Of a stretch of DNA of 64,000 bases, positions 1 through 8,671 are shown piece by piece. Position numbers and translations under genes: made by a program. The stretch comes from Pelodictyon phaeoclathratiforme BU-1 (GTDB lineage: Bacteria; Bacteroidota; Chlorobiia; Chlorobiales; Chlorobiaceae): positions 1,052,501 to 1,116,500 of the forward strand of contig NC_011060.1 in assembly GCF_000020645.1 (NCBI RefSeq). Direction: 5' to 3'. The stretch's first letter is position 1, and every line of letters starts with the position of its first letter. Under the pieces are notes generated by a model that was not told where the DNA came from, did no database searches, and was given only the letters and a program-made list of their open reading frames with translations.

Positions 1-270
1 AATGACCGTTGGGAGTTCGTCAGCAGGTTGCATGCTTCCATAACTTATTTCAACTCCCCAGCGACTTCCATTTTCACAGTAACGTTCCACTTCACCAAGG
101 AGCCCATCACTTATAATACGTATGGCCTTGCTGCCGGTAAAGATCGAAAAGTCTATAAAGAATTCGATAAAAGGCTTGTTGCATACGGGTACAAGCAGCG
201 GGTGAACGCCAGGCAACATATCACGAAGCCATGCATACTCCTGTTCTCTGATGACAATAAGTGTTTTCAT
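1..270 (-). CDS. NDP-sugar nucleotidyltransferase-like protein, N-terminal part
   Basis: The reading frame starts at an ATG (268-270, complement) and runs off the left window edge, so only about 90 N-terminal residues are visible. The start MKTLIVIREQEYAWL is followed by PLLVPVCNKPFIEFF, the position where sugar-phosphate nucleotidyltransferases carry their P-x-x-x-KP-x-x-E segment. This suggests an enzyme activating sugars (NDP-glucose or NDP-mannose type) for polysaccharide synthesis. The N-terminal glycine-rich nucleotide loop is poorly conserved, so the activity is uncertain. It starts 9 bases after the STAS gene stop, so it is probably the last visible gene of the polysaccharide operon. 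Confidence 0.6.
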   Translation of the reverse strand, partial: MKTLIVIREQEYAWLRDMLPGVHPLLVPVCNKPFIEFFIDFSIFTGSKAIRIISDGLLGEVERYCENGSRWGVEISYGSMQPADELPTVI

Positions 271-279
271 GGAGTTCTT

Positions 280-633
280 TTATTTCGTACCAACGGTGCT
301 GAATGATTGCAGCGCTTCAGTTGCGTCAGAAAAAATCGAAAATAGTTGTTTTGCTTTTGTCAGTTCAAAAATCATGGATACTTTTGGCCCAAGGGCAGCA
401 AGTTTCAGATCACCATGCTGTTCAAGCGCTTTGCGCAGGCAGGAGACAATTGCTCCGAGCCCGGAACTGTCAATAAAGTCGAGTTCTTTACAGTCAAAAA
501 TAAAAACACTTGCCTGTTGCAACCATTGCGTAAATACCTTCTGCAGTTCGCTGCTGTTACTCGCATCGATTCTGTTCTTCAGTGTTACTATGCCGACGGA
601 CTGGCCTGTTGATGTATCGAGATGAAAAATCAT
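280..633 (-). CDS. STAS-domain anti-sigma factor antagonist
   Basis: A 117-residue single-domain STAS protein of the SpoIIAA/RsbV type. In partner switching such proteins are phosphorylated on a serine by an anti-sigma kinase and reactivated by a PP2C phosphatase. The FIDSSGLGA motif around residue 56 is the phosphorylatable site. I chose the start at 633 because AGGAGAA lies 4 bases upstream; an in-frame start at 660 would overlap the previous gene. It is in the same transcription unit as the receiver-PAS-PP2C protein at 4093-5787, which is its plausible phosphatase. No cognate kinase is visible in the window. Confidence 0.85.
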   Translation of the reverse strand: MIFHLDTSTGQSVGIVTLKNRIDASNSSELQKVFTQWLQQASVFIFDCKELDFIDSSGLGAIVSCLRKALEQHGDLKLAALGPKVSMIFELTKAKQLFSIFSDATEALQSFSTVGTK

Positions 634-649
634 TGAACTTCTCCTATGG

Positions 650-1369
650 TTAATAAGCACCTTTTCCGGTCAGGACGGCGGGAATGGTTTTCAGAAGCAA
701 TCGGATATCATTAAGAAAACCTGCACTCTGTATATACTGCATATCAAGTTTAACCTGATCAGTAAATGGGATATCGCTTCTTCCGCTGACCTGCCACAAA
801 CAGGTAATGCCAGGGATCACGTGCAGCCGCTTTCGTTGTTCAAGAGTATATTTGGCAACTTCGTTTGGCAACGGAGGCCTTGGCCCAACGAGGCTCATAT
901 CACCCATGAGTACATTCAGCAGTTGCGGCAACTCATCAATACTGAATTTACGGATGATTTTTCCGACTTTTGTGATTCTTGGGTCTTTTTTCATTTTAAA
1001 GATCACGCCAGCCGAAGATTCATTATGGCTGGCAAGTGCCTGTTTGAGTTTATCGGCATTGACAACCATCGAACGGAATTTATAAAATCTGAAATGTCTG
1101 CCGTTCTGGCCAACACGTATTTGGGCATAGAATACAGAGCCGGGATCTTCTATCCAGATGGCAATTGCTGTAATCAGCAGAAGGGGAAACAAAACAACCA
1201 GCGCTGCTATTGAAACACTGATATCGAGTACTCTTTTCAGCAGGTAGGAAAATCTGATTGTTGTTTCCCACGCAGTAACCTTCAGGGCCCTTCTGTAGCG
1301 TACCCTTGGATTGAGTGAGCCACTGATTTGACGTATCAGCTCTCTTCTTACAGTTGGATCAAGCTCCAT
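650..1369 (-). CDS. Bacterial sugar transferase (undecaprenyl-phosphate sugar phosphotransferase family)
   Basis: A 239-residue WcaJ/PglC-type initiating sugar-phosphate transferase, which loads the first sugar phosphate onto undecaprenyl phosphate at the inner membrane. A membrane segment lies near residues 44-66. The family motifs FRFYKFRSM, IDELPQLLNVL, GDMSLVGPRP and PGITCLWQVSGR are all present. Its start overlaps the end of the WecG-fusion gene by 11 bases, implying translational coupling. Unlike the upstream fused copy, its catalytic motifs are intact, so this is probably the working initiator for the polysaccharide made by this operon. Confidence 0.9.
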   Translation of the reverse strand: MELDPTVRRELIRQISGSLNPRVRYRRALKVTAWETTIRFSYLLKRVLDISVSIAALVVLFPLLLITAIAIWIEDPGSVFYAQIRVGQNGRHFRFYKFRSMVVNADKLKQALASHNESSAGVIFKMKKDPRITKVGKIIRKFSIDELPQLLNVLMGDMSLVGPRPPLPNEVAKYTLEQRKRLHVIPGITCLWQVSGRSDIPFTDQVKLDMQYIQSAGFLNDIRLLLKTIPAVLTGKGAY

Positions 1370-2831
1370 GAGGTTTAACGGTTATTGCGTTTGCGTGAAT
1401 ACTTTCTATTTCATGACTGAATACTTTCCATTTCATGACGCGATAGAGAAAAAGAGGATTGCCAACCACATATCTTCGCCACATTCGTCCAGGTTCCTGA
1501 AGTATCCTGTAGATCCATTCGAAGCCTATTTCCCTGACCCAGGCGGGGGCACGTTTGGTGGTTCCTGAATAGAAGTCGAAAAGTCCGCCTACTCCCATAA
1601 GTACTTCAGCCTTGAGTTGGTGACGGTGGCGGCTGATCCATTTTTCTTGCAGTGGAGCGCCGAATCCTACAAGAAGTATCGCTGCTCCAGAGTTGTTGAT
1701 TGTCTCGATAACAGCATCACTCTCCGTTTGGTGATCGAAATAGCCATGGGCGGTTCCTGCCAGGGATACACCATATGAGGCGCTGATTTTTTCTCCAGCC
1801 TTCTGAGCGATTCCTGGTTTTCCGCCAAGGAGAAAAATGGAATGACTTTTCGATGCAGCCATTCTGCAGATATAGGGGAGCATATCGGTGCCGTTGATGT
1901 TTTCCTTGAGCGGTGTCTGAAGCATTTTTCCTGCAATAACAAGCCCTATTCCATCAGGGAAGATGTAATCACCTGTTTTAAGAATAGTGAAATAGTCCCG
2001 ATCGGAGATCATTTTATTAAAGCAGTCAGGATTTGCAAAATAAATGGTGCACTGTTTTTTTTGTGCAAGATTCGTTCCAATAAGGGTAACGGCTTCAACC
2101 ATGGTAAGGTTTCTGAGGTCGATATCAAGCAACCGGAATATTGACGATGCTGTTTTGTTTTTTTCACTGTAGAGCATGGCTGGCAGTGCACGCAACAACA
2201 GCATGAAATCATAAAACGGGTGTTTTTTAAAGATATACTCCCATTCAATTGAGAGTTGCCCTTCATGAGCTATTTTACTGGATTGCCGAACATCCCACAG
2301 CGAAATAATACCAGGCTTCATCATGCCAATATATCCATTTTCAGGAGTTGCGTCGCTAAGGTTCCACTCTTTGATTGCTGTACCGACTAAAGCAAGGCGT
2401 CCGGTCAGTACTTCAAAAAAGAGGGGGAGATCACACAAGGGTGTGTTGATAGTATTGAACTGATAAACTCTTATGGGCATGGCGCCAGCTCCCGCAATGG
2501 TTTTGGACGTAAAGATTTTCGTGCCAGTAACGAGTTTGCGGAAGAGCAGGACAAGAAGCAATGGAACCGTAACGGTAAGGGTCACAACGAGTGTGGCAGT
2601 TATCTCAATAACTCTCTCAAGCGCTCCTGCTGCTGCTGCACTGAGTTTGAAGAGAGTTCGCTTCACGACACTTTTATGCCCCGATGAACGACCAGAGAGT
2701 CTTTTTTCCAAAGCTTTTAAGGAATCTTTTCTCTGATTCACAGCATCACACTCCCTTTTTTGATTGCTCTTTAAGATGTTGTTAACAATATTTTCGAAAC
2801 GAGCATTACAACGATCCGTGTCACCTGTCAC
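1359..2831 (-). CDS. Degenerate sugar transferase fused to WecG/TagA/CpsF glycosyltransferase
   Basis: A 490-residue protein with two parts. The C-terminal half (about 235-440) is a WecG/TagA family glycosyltransferase with FPDGIGLV, NGTDMLP, GGKPGIAQKA and VGFGAPLQEKWI, which adds the second sugar to a lipid-linked intermediate. The N-terminal half looks like a bacterial sugar transferase: a membrane segment near 72-100, then PLFFEVLTGRLALVG and PGIISLWDVRQSS match GDMSLVGPRP and PGITGLWQVSGR. The KFRxM motif and the catalytic DE pair are missing, however (CDLPLFF replaces DELPQ). The N-terminal half is therefore probably a membrane anchor or docking domain. It starts 23 bases after the degenerate regulator. 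Confidence 0.8.
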   Translation of the reverse strand: MTGDTDRCNARFENIVNNILKSNQKRECDAVNQRKDSLKALEKRLSGRSSGHKSVVKRTLFKLSAAAAGALERVIEITATLVVTLTVTVPLLLVLLFRKLVTGTKIFTSKTIAGAGAMPIRVYQFNTINTPLCDLPLFFEVLTGRLALVGTAIKEWNLSDATPENGYIGMMKPGIISLWDVRQSSKIAHEGQLSIEWEYIFKKHPFYDFMLLLRALPAMLYSEKNKTASSIFRLLDIDLRNLTMVEAVTLIGTNLAQKKQCTIYFANPDCFNKMISDRDYFTILKTGDYIFPDGIGLVIAGKMLQTPLKENINGTDMLPYICRMAASKSHSIFLLGGKPGIAQKAGEKISASYGVSLAGTAHGYFDHQTESDAVIETINNSGAAILLVGFGAPLQEKWISRHRHQLKAEVLMGVGGLFDFYSGTTKRAPAWVREIGFEWIYRILQEPGRMWRRYVVGNPLFLYRVMKWKVFSHEIESIHANAITVKPHGA

Positions 2832-2854
2832 CTGTTGCTTGTTCTCAGTCGCTG

Positions 2855-4033
2855 TCAGAGCTGTTGTTCATTGTTTTTGTCGGAAAGTGAGAGGTCGTGG
2901 AGTTCTACCTGCCTCCCATCCGAAAGAATAAGAGCACATCTGATAACGTTTTCCAGTTCGCGTATGTTCCCTGGCCACTCATGATTGCATAGAGCAGCCA
3001 TGGCGCTGTCGGAAAGTTGTTTTTTGGGATAGCCGTCATAGAAAAGCTTGTTGATAAAGTGCGTGCACAGGAGAGGAATATCGGCACAACGCTCGCGTAA
3101 TGGGGGAGCATAGAGTGTAATGGTATTCAGGTGCTCATAGAGGTCCGGGCAGAAGGTTCCGTTTTTAACACTTTCAACAAGATTGCGGTTGGAAGAGGCA
3201 ATGATTCTGATATCGACGGGATAGATTGTGGACGAACCGACCGGTTTAACGGTACGTTCCTTTATGGTGCGTACTATTTTTGTTTGTACGCTTATCGGCA
3301 GTTCTGTAATTCTGTCAAGAAAAAGGGTTCCTTGATCAGCCGATCGGACAAGACCGAGAGTACGGTGAGCAGCTCCGGCAGACGCCTTTGCGTTGCAACC
3401 AAATAATTTCTCCTCAACATTGCTTTTATTGATTGCAGAACAATCTACAGGGATGAAAACCTCGTTTTTTCTTGAACTGTGGTTGTGTATGGTACGGGCC
3501 AGCACCTTTTTACCAGCTCCTGTCTCTCCCTGAAGCATGATGGCGTTACCGACGGGTGCTATTTTACGCACAAGGGCCTTGAGTCGCTCTATTTCGGTCG
3601 TATTACCAATAAGTTCATGCTCGTTGAAGCTTGTGCTTTCATGTGATGAGGCTGTTCCGATTCTCTCCGGGTGTGTAAACGGCGCTGTCTTTGTCGCGCC
3701 AGCAATCGCCCTGGTTGAAAAGAGTTTTTTGAGTTCTCCTGGCGGGAATTTTGCAAGAGCGCTCAGTGTGTCGTCTAACTCCTTATCATTAGAGAAAAAC
3801 ATGACTCTTGTCTCTTGATTTTTTTCAAGTGATTGGCGGACAAGTGCAAATGTTTCATCATCCGGGCCCTTCAGGGCAATAAGTGTCAGATCAACACTCT
3901 CTCCAGCAATCCACTCTTGCGCATCTGCTACGGAACCTGCGAAAAGCAATTTGACCTGACGTTGCTCTTTGCTTTCTTTCCAGCAGGGCTCCCTTCGTTG
4001 TCTATCGCTAATGACGAGTATGGTAGAGCACAT
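2855..4033 (-). CDS. Degenerate sigma-54 activator-like AAA+ protein with pseudo-receiver
   Basis: A 392-residue NtrC-family protein that has lost its functional signatures. Residues 1-110 look like a receiver, but the phosphoacceptor Asp position reads VDLTLIALKGPDD. The AAA+ core has an altered Walker A (GETGAGKK, 169-176). The sigma-54 contact loop GAFTGA is replaced by CNAKASAGA (about 213-221). Walker B reads GTLFLDRI instead of LDEI. The C-terminus ends at the lid region (EWPGNIRELENVI) without a Fis-type helix-turn-helix. It probably cannot hydrolyse ATP normally, activate sigma-54 or bind DNA in the usual way. Its place between a PP2C response regulator and glycosyltransferases suggests a regulatory adaptor. 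Confidence 0.8.
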   Translation of the reverse strand: MCSTILVISDRQRREPCWKESKEQRQVKLLFAGSVADAQEWIAGESVDLTLIALKGPDDETFALVRQSLEKNQETRVMFFSNDKELDDTLSALAKFPPGELKKLFSTRAIAGATKTAPFTHPERIGTASSHESTSFNEHELIGNTTEIERLKALVRKIAPVGNAIMLQGETGAGKKVLARTIHNHSSRKNEVFIPVDCSAINKSNVEEKLFGCNAKASAGAAHRTLGLVRSADQGTLFLDRITELPISVQTKIVRTIKERTVKPVGSSTIYPVDIRIIASSNRNLVESVKNGTFCPDLYEHLNTITLYAPPLRERCADIPLLCTHFINKLFYDGYPKKQLSDSAMAALCNHEWPGNIRELENVIRCALILSDGRQVELHDLSLSDKNNEQQL

Positions 4034-4092
4034 TATTCTTATGAGTTAACTGAATGAGAAGGCTCTTTTTCCTGTTGATTGTAACCCCTTTT

Positions 4093-5787
4093 TCAACCGA
4101 CAAGTGTCCCGCTTTCAATCTTGCGCTCATCAGGAGCAAATTTCATCGAGGATTTAAGGGATCCGATGCGGATAACAATGCAGGTTGCATCATCATCGAA
4201 GGTTCGTCTGCCGGTAAGCTCAAAAACATGGTTACTGATTTTTTCGACCAATGCCTCAGGCTGCAGTTTGTGATACTGTGCAATCAGATCGCTCAGTCTT
4301 TCGGTGCCGAATAACGTATTGTCTGGCAAGAGGCTCTCTGTAATGCCATCGGAGTACATCACAAGAATGTCGTCTTGCTCGAGCGGGAAAGTAATTGTCT
4401 GGTACTCTTGCTTTTCAATCATGCCGACTGGCAGGTTTTCTCCCTTGAGCAGTGTGCAGACGCCCTCATCAGCATGAAAATGAATGGAGGGTGTGTGACC
4501 GCAGTCAATCATGGAAAACTCCATATTTTCCAGATCAAGGCGTATAAAGAGCAGCGTTGCATAAATGCCGATCTCAAGAAGCTCAAGAATACACTGTTTA
4601 TGCACGTTAGTAACAATGTCCTGCAATTCAGGAAGTTTATGGCGCTGATGTTTTTGTTGAGCAACTGTTTTCAGAAAAAGCGTTTTTAATCCCGCACCGA
4701 CCAGAGCCGAAAGGATGCCATGTCCCATGACATCGCCAATGATGATATCAGCATGTTTGTTGTCATAAAGAATAAACTCTGCAAAGTCGCCGTTAAGATG
4801 ACCTGAAGAGACCGTAAACTGACCCATCAAAGCTCCATCAAGAGAATTGGGGATGGTACTTTGCAGCAGTTTCTGTTCAATTTGTGCCTCAAGTTCTTGC
4901 TGCATGTGCTCATAACGTACCCGGCTTTTCTCTTCCTCAATTCGGGAAGAGATATCTCGTGCGATAATGACGGTATGGTGAACGGAGTCAAGCATGACGG
5001 TTCCTGTTGTGACCTCAAGAGGAATGGTACCACCATCTTTTTTGATGCCTTCTATTTGTCGCACATTACCATTTCTGAGCGATGCAAGATTCTGGAAGGG
5101 TTTTTTACAGGCATTATAAAGGGAGCAGGAGTCGGGTTGTGGCGAGATAATGTCTGTAAATTTTTTCAGATGGAATGCTCGCTCGGTTATTCCGAAAATA
5201 GTCTCAGCGGCAAGATTGACATAAACGATAAATCCTTGTTCATTGAGGAGAAAGATGGGGTCAAATGCGGAGTCGTTCATTGTCCGGAATTGTGCCTCAC
5301 TCTGTCGTAATTCTGCCGACATGACGCAACGCGCATCATTGGCTTTCGACAACTCCTTGTTTTTCGTCTCAAGCTGATCGAACAGCATCTCCCGCTCAGT
5401 TTTCAGTTGATAATAATCAATCGCATCGGTTATGATTTTTTTAAATCCCTGTGGCTCAATAGGCTTCGGAATAAAACGGAAGACTTCACCAGTATTGATG
5501 GACTCAATAATCTGATCGATATCATGGATGCCGCTCAGAATAACACGAACTATGTCCGGATGGCTTATTTTTATCCGATTGATGAGTTCCATGCCAGACA
5601 TTTCCGGCATGCGCAAATCAGTTAACAGAATTTGAATGTCATGAGTTTCGAGCAGTTGAAGAGCCTCTTTTCCACTTGTTGTAAAGTGTTTTATGTACGG
5701 CTCTTTACGCAAAAAACGGCTTAACGAACCAAGTGTATCTTGCTCATCATCCACAAAGAGGATCGCAATTTCAGAGAGGTCTTTCAT
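4093..5787 (-). CDS. Response regulator with PAS and PP2C (SpoIIE/RsbU) phosphatase domains
   Basis: A 564-residue protein. Residues 7-125 are a canonical receiver (FVDDEQ acidic pair, phosphoacceptor D57 in LLTDLRMPEMSG, K in FIPKP). A coiled linker follows, then a PAS domain at about 163-275, then a SpoIIE-type phosphatase at about 320-545 with NGDFAEF, IGDVMGHG, MIDCGHTP, MYSDGITES and FDDDATCIVI. Proteins with this layout dephosphorylate STAS antagonists in partner-switching pathways in response to a sensor kinase. The STAS protein at 280-633, four genes downstream on the same strand, is a likely substrate. It is the first gene of the unit, after a 540-base intergenic region. Confidence 0.88.
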   Translation of the reverse strand: MKDLSEIAILFVDDEQDTLGSLSRFLRKEPYIKHFTTSGKEALQLLETHDIQILLTDLRMPEMSGMELINRIKISHPDIVRVILSGIHDIDQIIESINTGEVFRFIPKPIEPQGFKKIITDAIDYYQLKTEREMLFDQLETKNKELSKANDARCVMSAELRQSEAQFRTMNDSAFDPIFLLNEQGFIVYVNLAAETIFGITERAFHLKKFTDIISPQPDSCSLYNACKKPFQNLASLRNGNVRQIEGIKKDGGTIPLEVTTGTVMLDSVHHTVIIARDISSRIEEEKSRVRYEHMQQELEAQIEQKLLQSTIPNSLDGALMGQFTVSSGHLNGDFAEFILYDNKHADIIIGDVMGHGILSALVGAGLKTLFLKTVAQQKHQRHKLPELQDIVTNVHKQCILELLEIGIYATLLFIRLDLENMEFSMIDCGHTPSIHFHADEGVCTLLKGENLPVGMIEKQEYQTITFPLEQDDILVMYSDGITESLLPDNTLFGTERLSDLIAQYHKLQPEALVEKISNHVFELTGRRTFDDDATCIVIRIGSLKSSMKFAPDERKIESGTLVG

Positions 5788-6329
5788 GGTTACGTTTCTT
5801 CTGTTTTAGCCGTCAAGGGATTTTTTTGTAAAAATGGTGTGCTTCCGGGTCAAGTATTCAAGCGCAAAAACATTCCACAATCATCAGCGGCTGATTCTGC
5901 TCTAAACAGGCTCTTTGGGGTTTATGTTTCTTGTATGTGCAGAGACATTTTCTTGATCTTCTCAGCTCCCCGGCCACATTCGCGTTATCAACGGTGCTCC
6001 TTTAACATCTGAAATCTACCAAACAATATAATCAATAAATTTCGTCGTGTTCAATCATGACGATCGAAAGCAGGTGTACTATCCGTGCTCCAGAATGTAT
6101 TTGATGCAGCAAATATTGTCAGTCTGAAAAACAGTACAGCGTTTTGCAACCACAGTGAATGGAGTTATAGACTCTGTTTTACGGAAAAAGAGCGTTTTTA
6201 CCACCACAAAGGTACTCGATTAACAGGTATACTCATTGTTCGCATTATATTTTACGGGAGTGTGGATGAATTGGAAATGTGTTATATTGACGGTCGTTAT
6301 ATCTGAAAAAAAAACATGATGGTGGGATT
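5788..6329 (+). other. Intergenic region between divergent genes
   Basis: About 540 bases separate the divergent genes at 5787 (minus) and 6330 (plus). No reading frame here has a ribosome binding site or a recognisable product. The region is AT-rich toward 6000-6310 and must hold promoters for both directions, but I cannot assign -35/-10 boxes confidently. No structured RNA was recognised. Confidence 0.5.
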
Positions 6330-6680
6330 ATGAAATTTCCTGTTTGTGAATATGCTGAATCAGAGGCGGGCTTTTACTCTCAGTGTGCATCCTGTCCTAT
6401 AGATTCCTCAGCTTCGGGTTGCGCACTTGATGAGCTTGAAGATGGTACCTACCTGTTTGAAGGAGTTACTCCAAATGGTGGAACCCGGGCTCTCTTTTAC
6501 TTTATTGATAATGAAGGTAATCGAGTAAAAAAGAGGGAGGCCATGCATGTGGAGATCCATGAACTGGACGAGCAGGATCATTTGATTACGATCCTGTATG
6601 GTATGGTCGATCCTGAGGGTATAATCTATCTGAAAAATTCGGGCACAGAAAAAGCTCCTGATCAGGAAAATATACAGTAA
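6330..6680 (+). CDS. Conserved-looking hypothetical protein, 116 aa
   Basis: A small acidic protein without signal peptide or membrane segment. The N-terminus has four cysteines within about 25 residues ([25 protein letters not shown]), which could bind a metal or an iron-sulfur cluster. The rest looks like a small beta-rich domain ([30 protein letters not shown]). I do not recognise the family. It lies 19 bases upstream of the ferredoxin-NADP reductase gene, so it may be co-transcribed with it. AGGTGGGATT-like purine-rich sequence precedes the ATG. Confidence 0.6.
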
Positions 6681-6699
6681 TCTGGTACCCCTTTATCCA

Positions 6700-7761
6700 A
6701 TGACCCTGAACAAGCTCTATTTTGACGGTGGGGAGGAGATTCGTGATCTCACCATTGTCGGCGGTGGTCCTACTGGAATATTTGCAGCATTCCAGTGTGG
6801 CATGAACAATATTAGCTGCCGTATTATTGAAAGTATGCCTCAGCTTGGCGGGCAGCTTGCAGCGCTTTATCCTGAAAAACATATCTATGATGTCGCCGGT
6901 TTTCCTGAAGTGCCAGCGGCCGGGCTTGTGGAGAGTTTATGGAAGCAAACTGAACGGTACAATCCGGAAGTAATTCTTGGAGAAACGGTAACCCGGTATC
7001 GCAAGCTTGACGACGGTTCATTCGAGGTTACCGTCAGTTCTGGCAAGGTTTTTCTTTCGAGAGCGCTCTTGATTGCTGCTGGCCTGGGTGCCTTCTCACC
7101 CCGCAAGCTGCCCCAGTTGAACAATATTGATGATCTTGAAGGTCGGAGTGTCTTTTATGCAGTCAAGAATATCAGTGATTTTGTCGGTCAGCGGGTAGTT
7201 ATTGTTGGTGGAGGGGATTCTGCTCTTGACTGGACAGTTGGTCTTCTGAATGCTGCAGCCGAGGTGACTCTGGTTCATCGAATGCATGAGTTTCAGGGTC
7301 ATGGCAAGACGGCAAGAGAGGTGCTCGAAGCCAAAGAGAGTGGCCGGGTCAATGTGTTTTTGAATACTGAGGTACGTTCAGTTGATCGAGAGGGGGAGGT
7401 GCTGACGGCAGTTCACCTTCGCTCAAAAAGTGGGAAGAGCCGCCGTATAGAAGCCGACCGTTTGCTTTTGCTGATTGGCTTCAAGTCGGATCTCGGCCCT
7501 CTTGCGGGGTGGGACCTCGAACTGGCCGATAATGCGCTTGTTGTCGACAGTCATATGAAAACGTCGGTTGACGGGCTCTATGCTGCCGGTGATATTGCCT
7601 ATTATCCGGGCAAGCTTAAAATTATTCAGACAGGGTTAAGTGATGCGGCAATGGCTGTACGCAACAGTTTAACCTATATCAAGCCAGGTGAGAAGATACG
7701 TCATATGTTCAGTAGTTTGAAAGGGGCAAAGGAAAAGAGGAATGCACCAGACAACGGTTAA
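6700..7761 (+). CDS. Ferredoxin--NADP(+) reductase, thioredoxin-reductase-like type
   Basis: A 353-residue flavoprotein of the TrxR-like FNR class used by green sulfur bacteria and Bacillus (YumC type) to reduce NADP+ with photoreduced ferredoxin. The FAD-binding motif [16 protein letters not shown] is near residue 20, with [11 protein letters not shown] after it. The NADP-binding motif [13 protein letters not shown] lies near 170, and the C-terminal FAD contact is [17 protein letters not shown]. The CxxC redox pair of true thioredoxin reductases is absent, as expected for FNR. It overlaps the start of menA by 20 bases. Confidence 0.92.
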
Positions 7762-8656
7762 GAGGGCACAGCCAACATCACTACAGGCGTGGATGCTTGC
7801 GATTCGTCCAAAAACCCTTCCTGCGGGTGCGATGCCGGTGGTTCTTGGTTCCGCCCTTGCTGCCGCTGATGGTCAGTTTCGCCCTTTTCCGGCTCTTGTT
7901 GCCCTGATTTGTGCGCTTGGCATCCAGGTAGCTACCAATTTTATCAATGAGATCTATGATTTTCGCAAGGGAGCTGATACCGCCGAACGGCTTGGTCCGA
8001 CAAGAACGGTTGCCGCTGGTATCATCAGCGAAAAAAAGATGATTACGGTATCAGCTTCACTGGCTGGGGCTGTTTTTCTCCTTGGCCTCTATCTCGTCTC
8101 CATTGCAGGTTGGCCGATTCTCGTCATTGGTCTGCTCTCACTTCTTTTTGCCTGGGGTTATACAGGAGGCCCCTATCCGATAGCCTATTCCGGCCTCGGT
8201 GACTTTTTTGTTTTTCTCTTTTTCGGGCTGGTTGCTGTCGGAGGTACCTACTATGTTCAAGCTCAAACTCTTACCTTGCCGATCCTTCTCGCAGCGGTAG
8301 CTCCAGGGGCGTTTTCGGTCAATATTCTTCTTGTAAATAATATCCGCGATATTGTTACTGACCGCAAGGTTGGGAAAATGACCCTTCCGGCGCGTATTGG
8401 CGGTGATTGGGCGCGCAGGCTTTATATCGCCTTGACGGTTCTTGCCTATCTTGTTCCTGCACTGCTCTGGCTGAACCACTATTCGCCCTGGGTTCTGCTT
8501 TCGCTATTCTCAGCTCCACTTGCCTTCATGATGATCAGGAGGCTCTATGCGAGCGAGGGCAAAGAGTTGAATCAGGTTCTGGCCGGTACGGGAAAGTTGA
8601 TGACCCTTCACGGGCTGCTGTTTGCGGCAGGTCTTCTTGTTCCCTTATTTCAATAA
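7742..8656 (+). CDS. menA: 1,4-dihydroxy-2-naphthoate polyprenyltransferase
   Basis: A 304-residue integral membrane prenyltransferase of the UbiA superfamily. It attaches an isoprenoid chain to dihydroxynaphthoate to make demethylmenaquinone; green sulfur bacteria use menaquinone-7 and chlorobiumquinone. The two Asp-rich motifs that bind Mg-diphosphate are visible: [15 protein letters not shown] (about 75) and [14 protein letters not shown] (about 200). Around eight hydrophobic segments cover the rest. The start overlaps the reductase gene, with AAGAGGA just upstream of the ATG. Confidence 0.93.
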
Positions 8657-8671
8657 TCACATGCCTCAGTA

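Noticed and set aside
6085..6306. A 73-codon open frame in the 5.8-6.3 kb gap
   Set aside because: No ribosome binding site, cysteine- and aromatic-rich translation without protein-like pattern.
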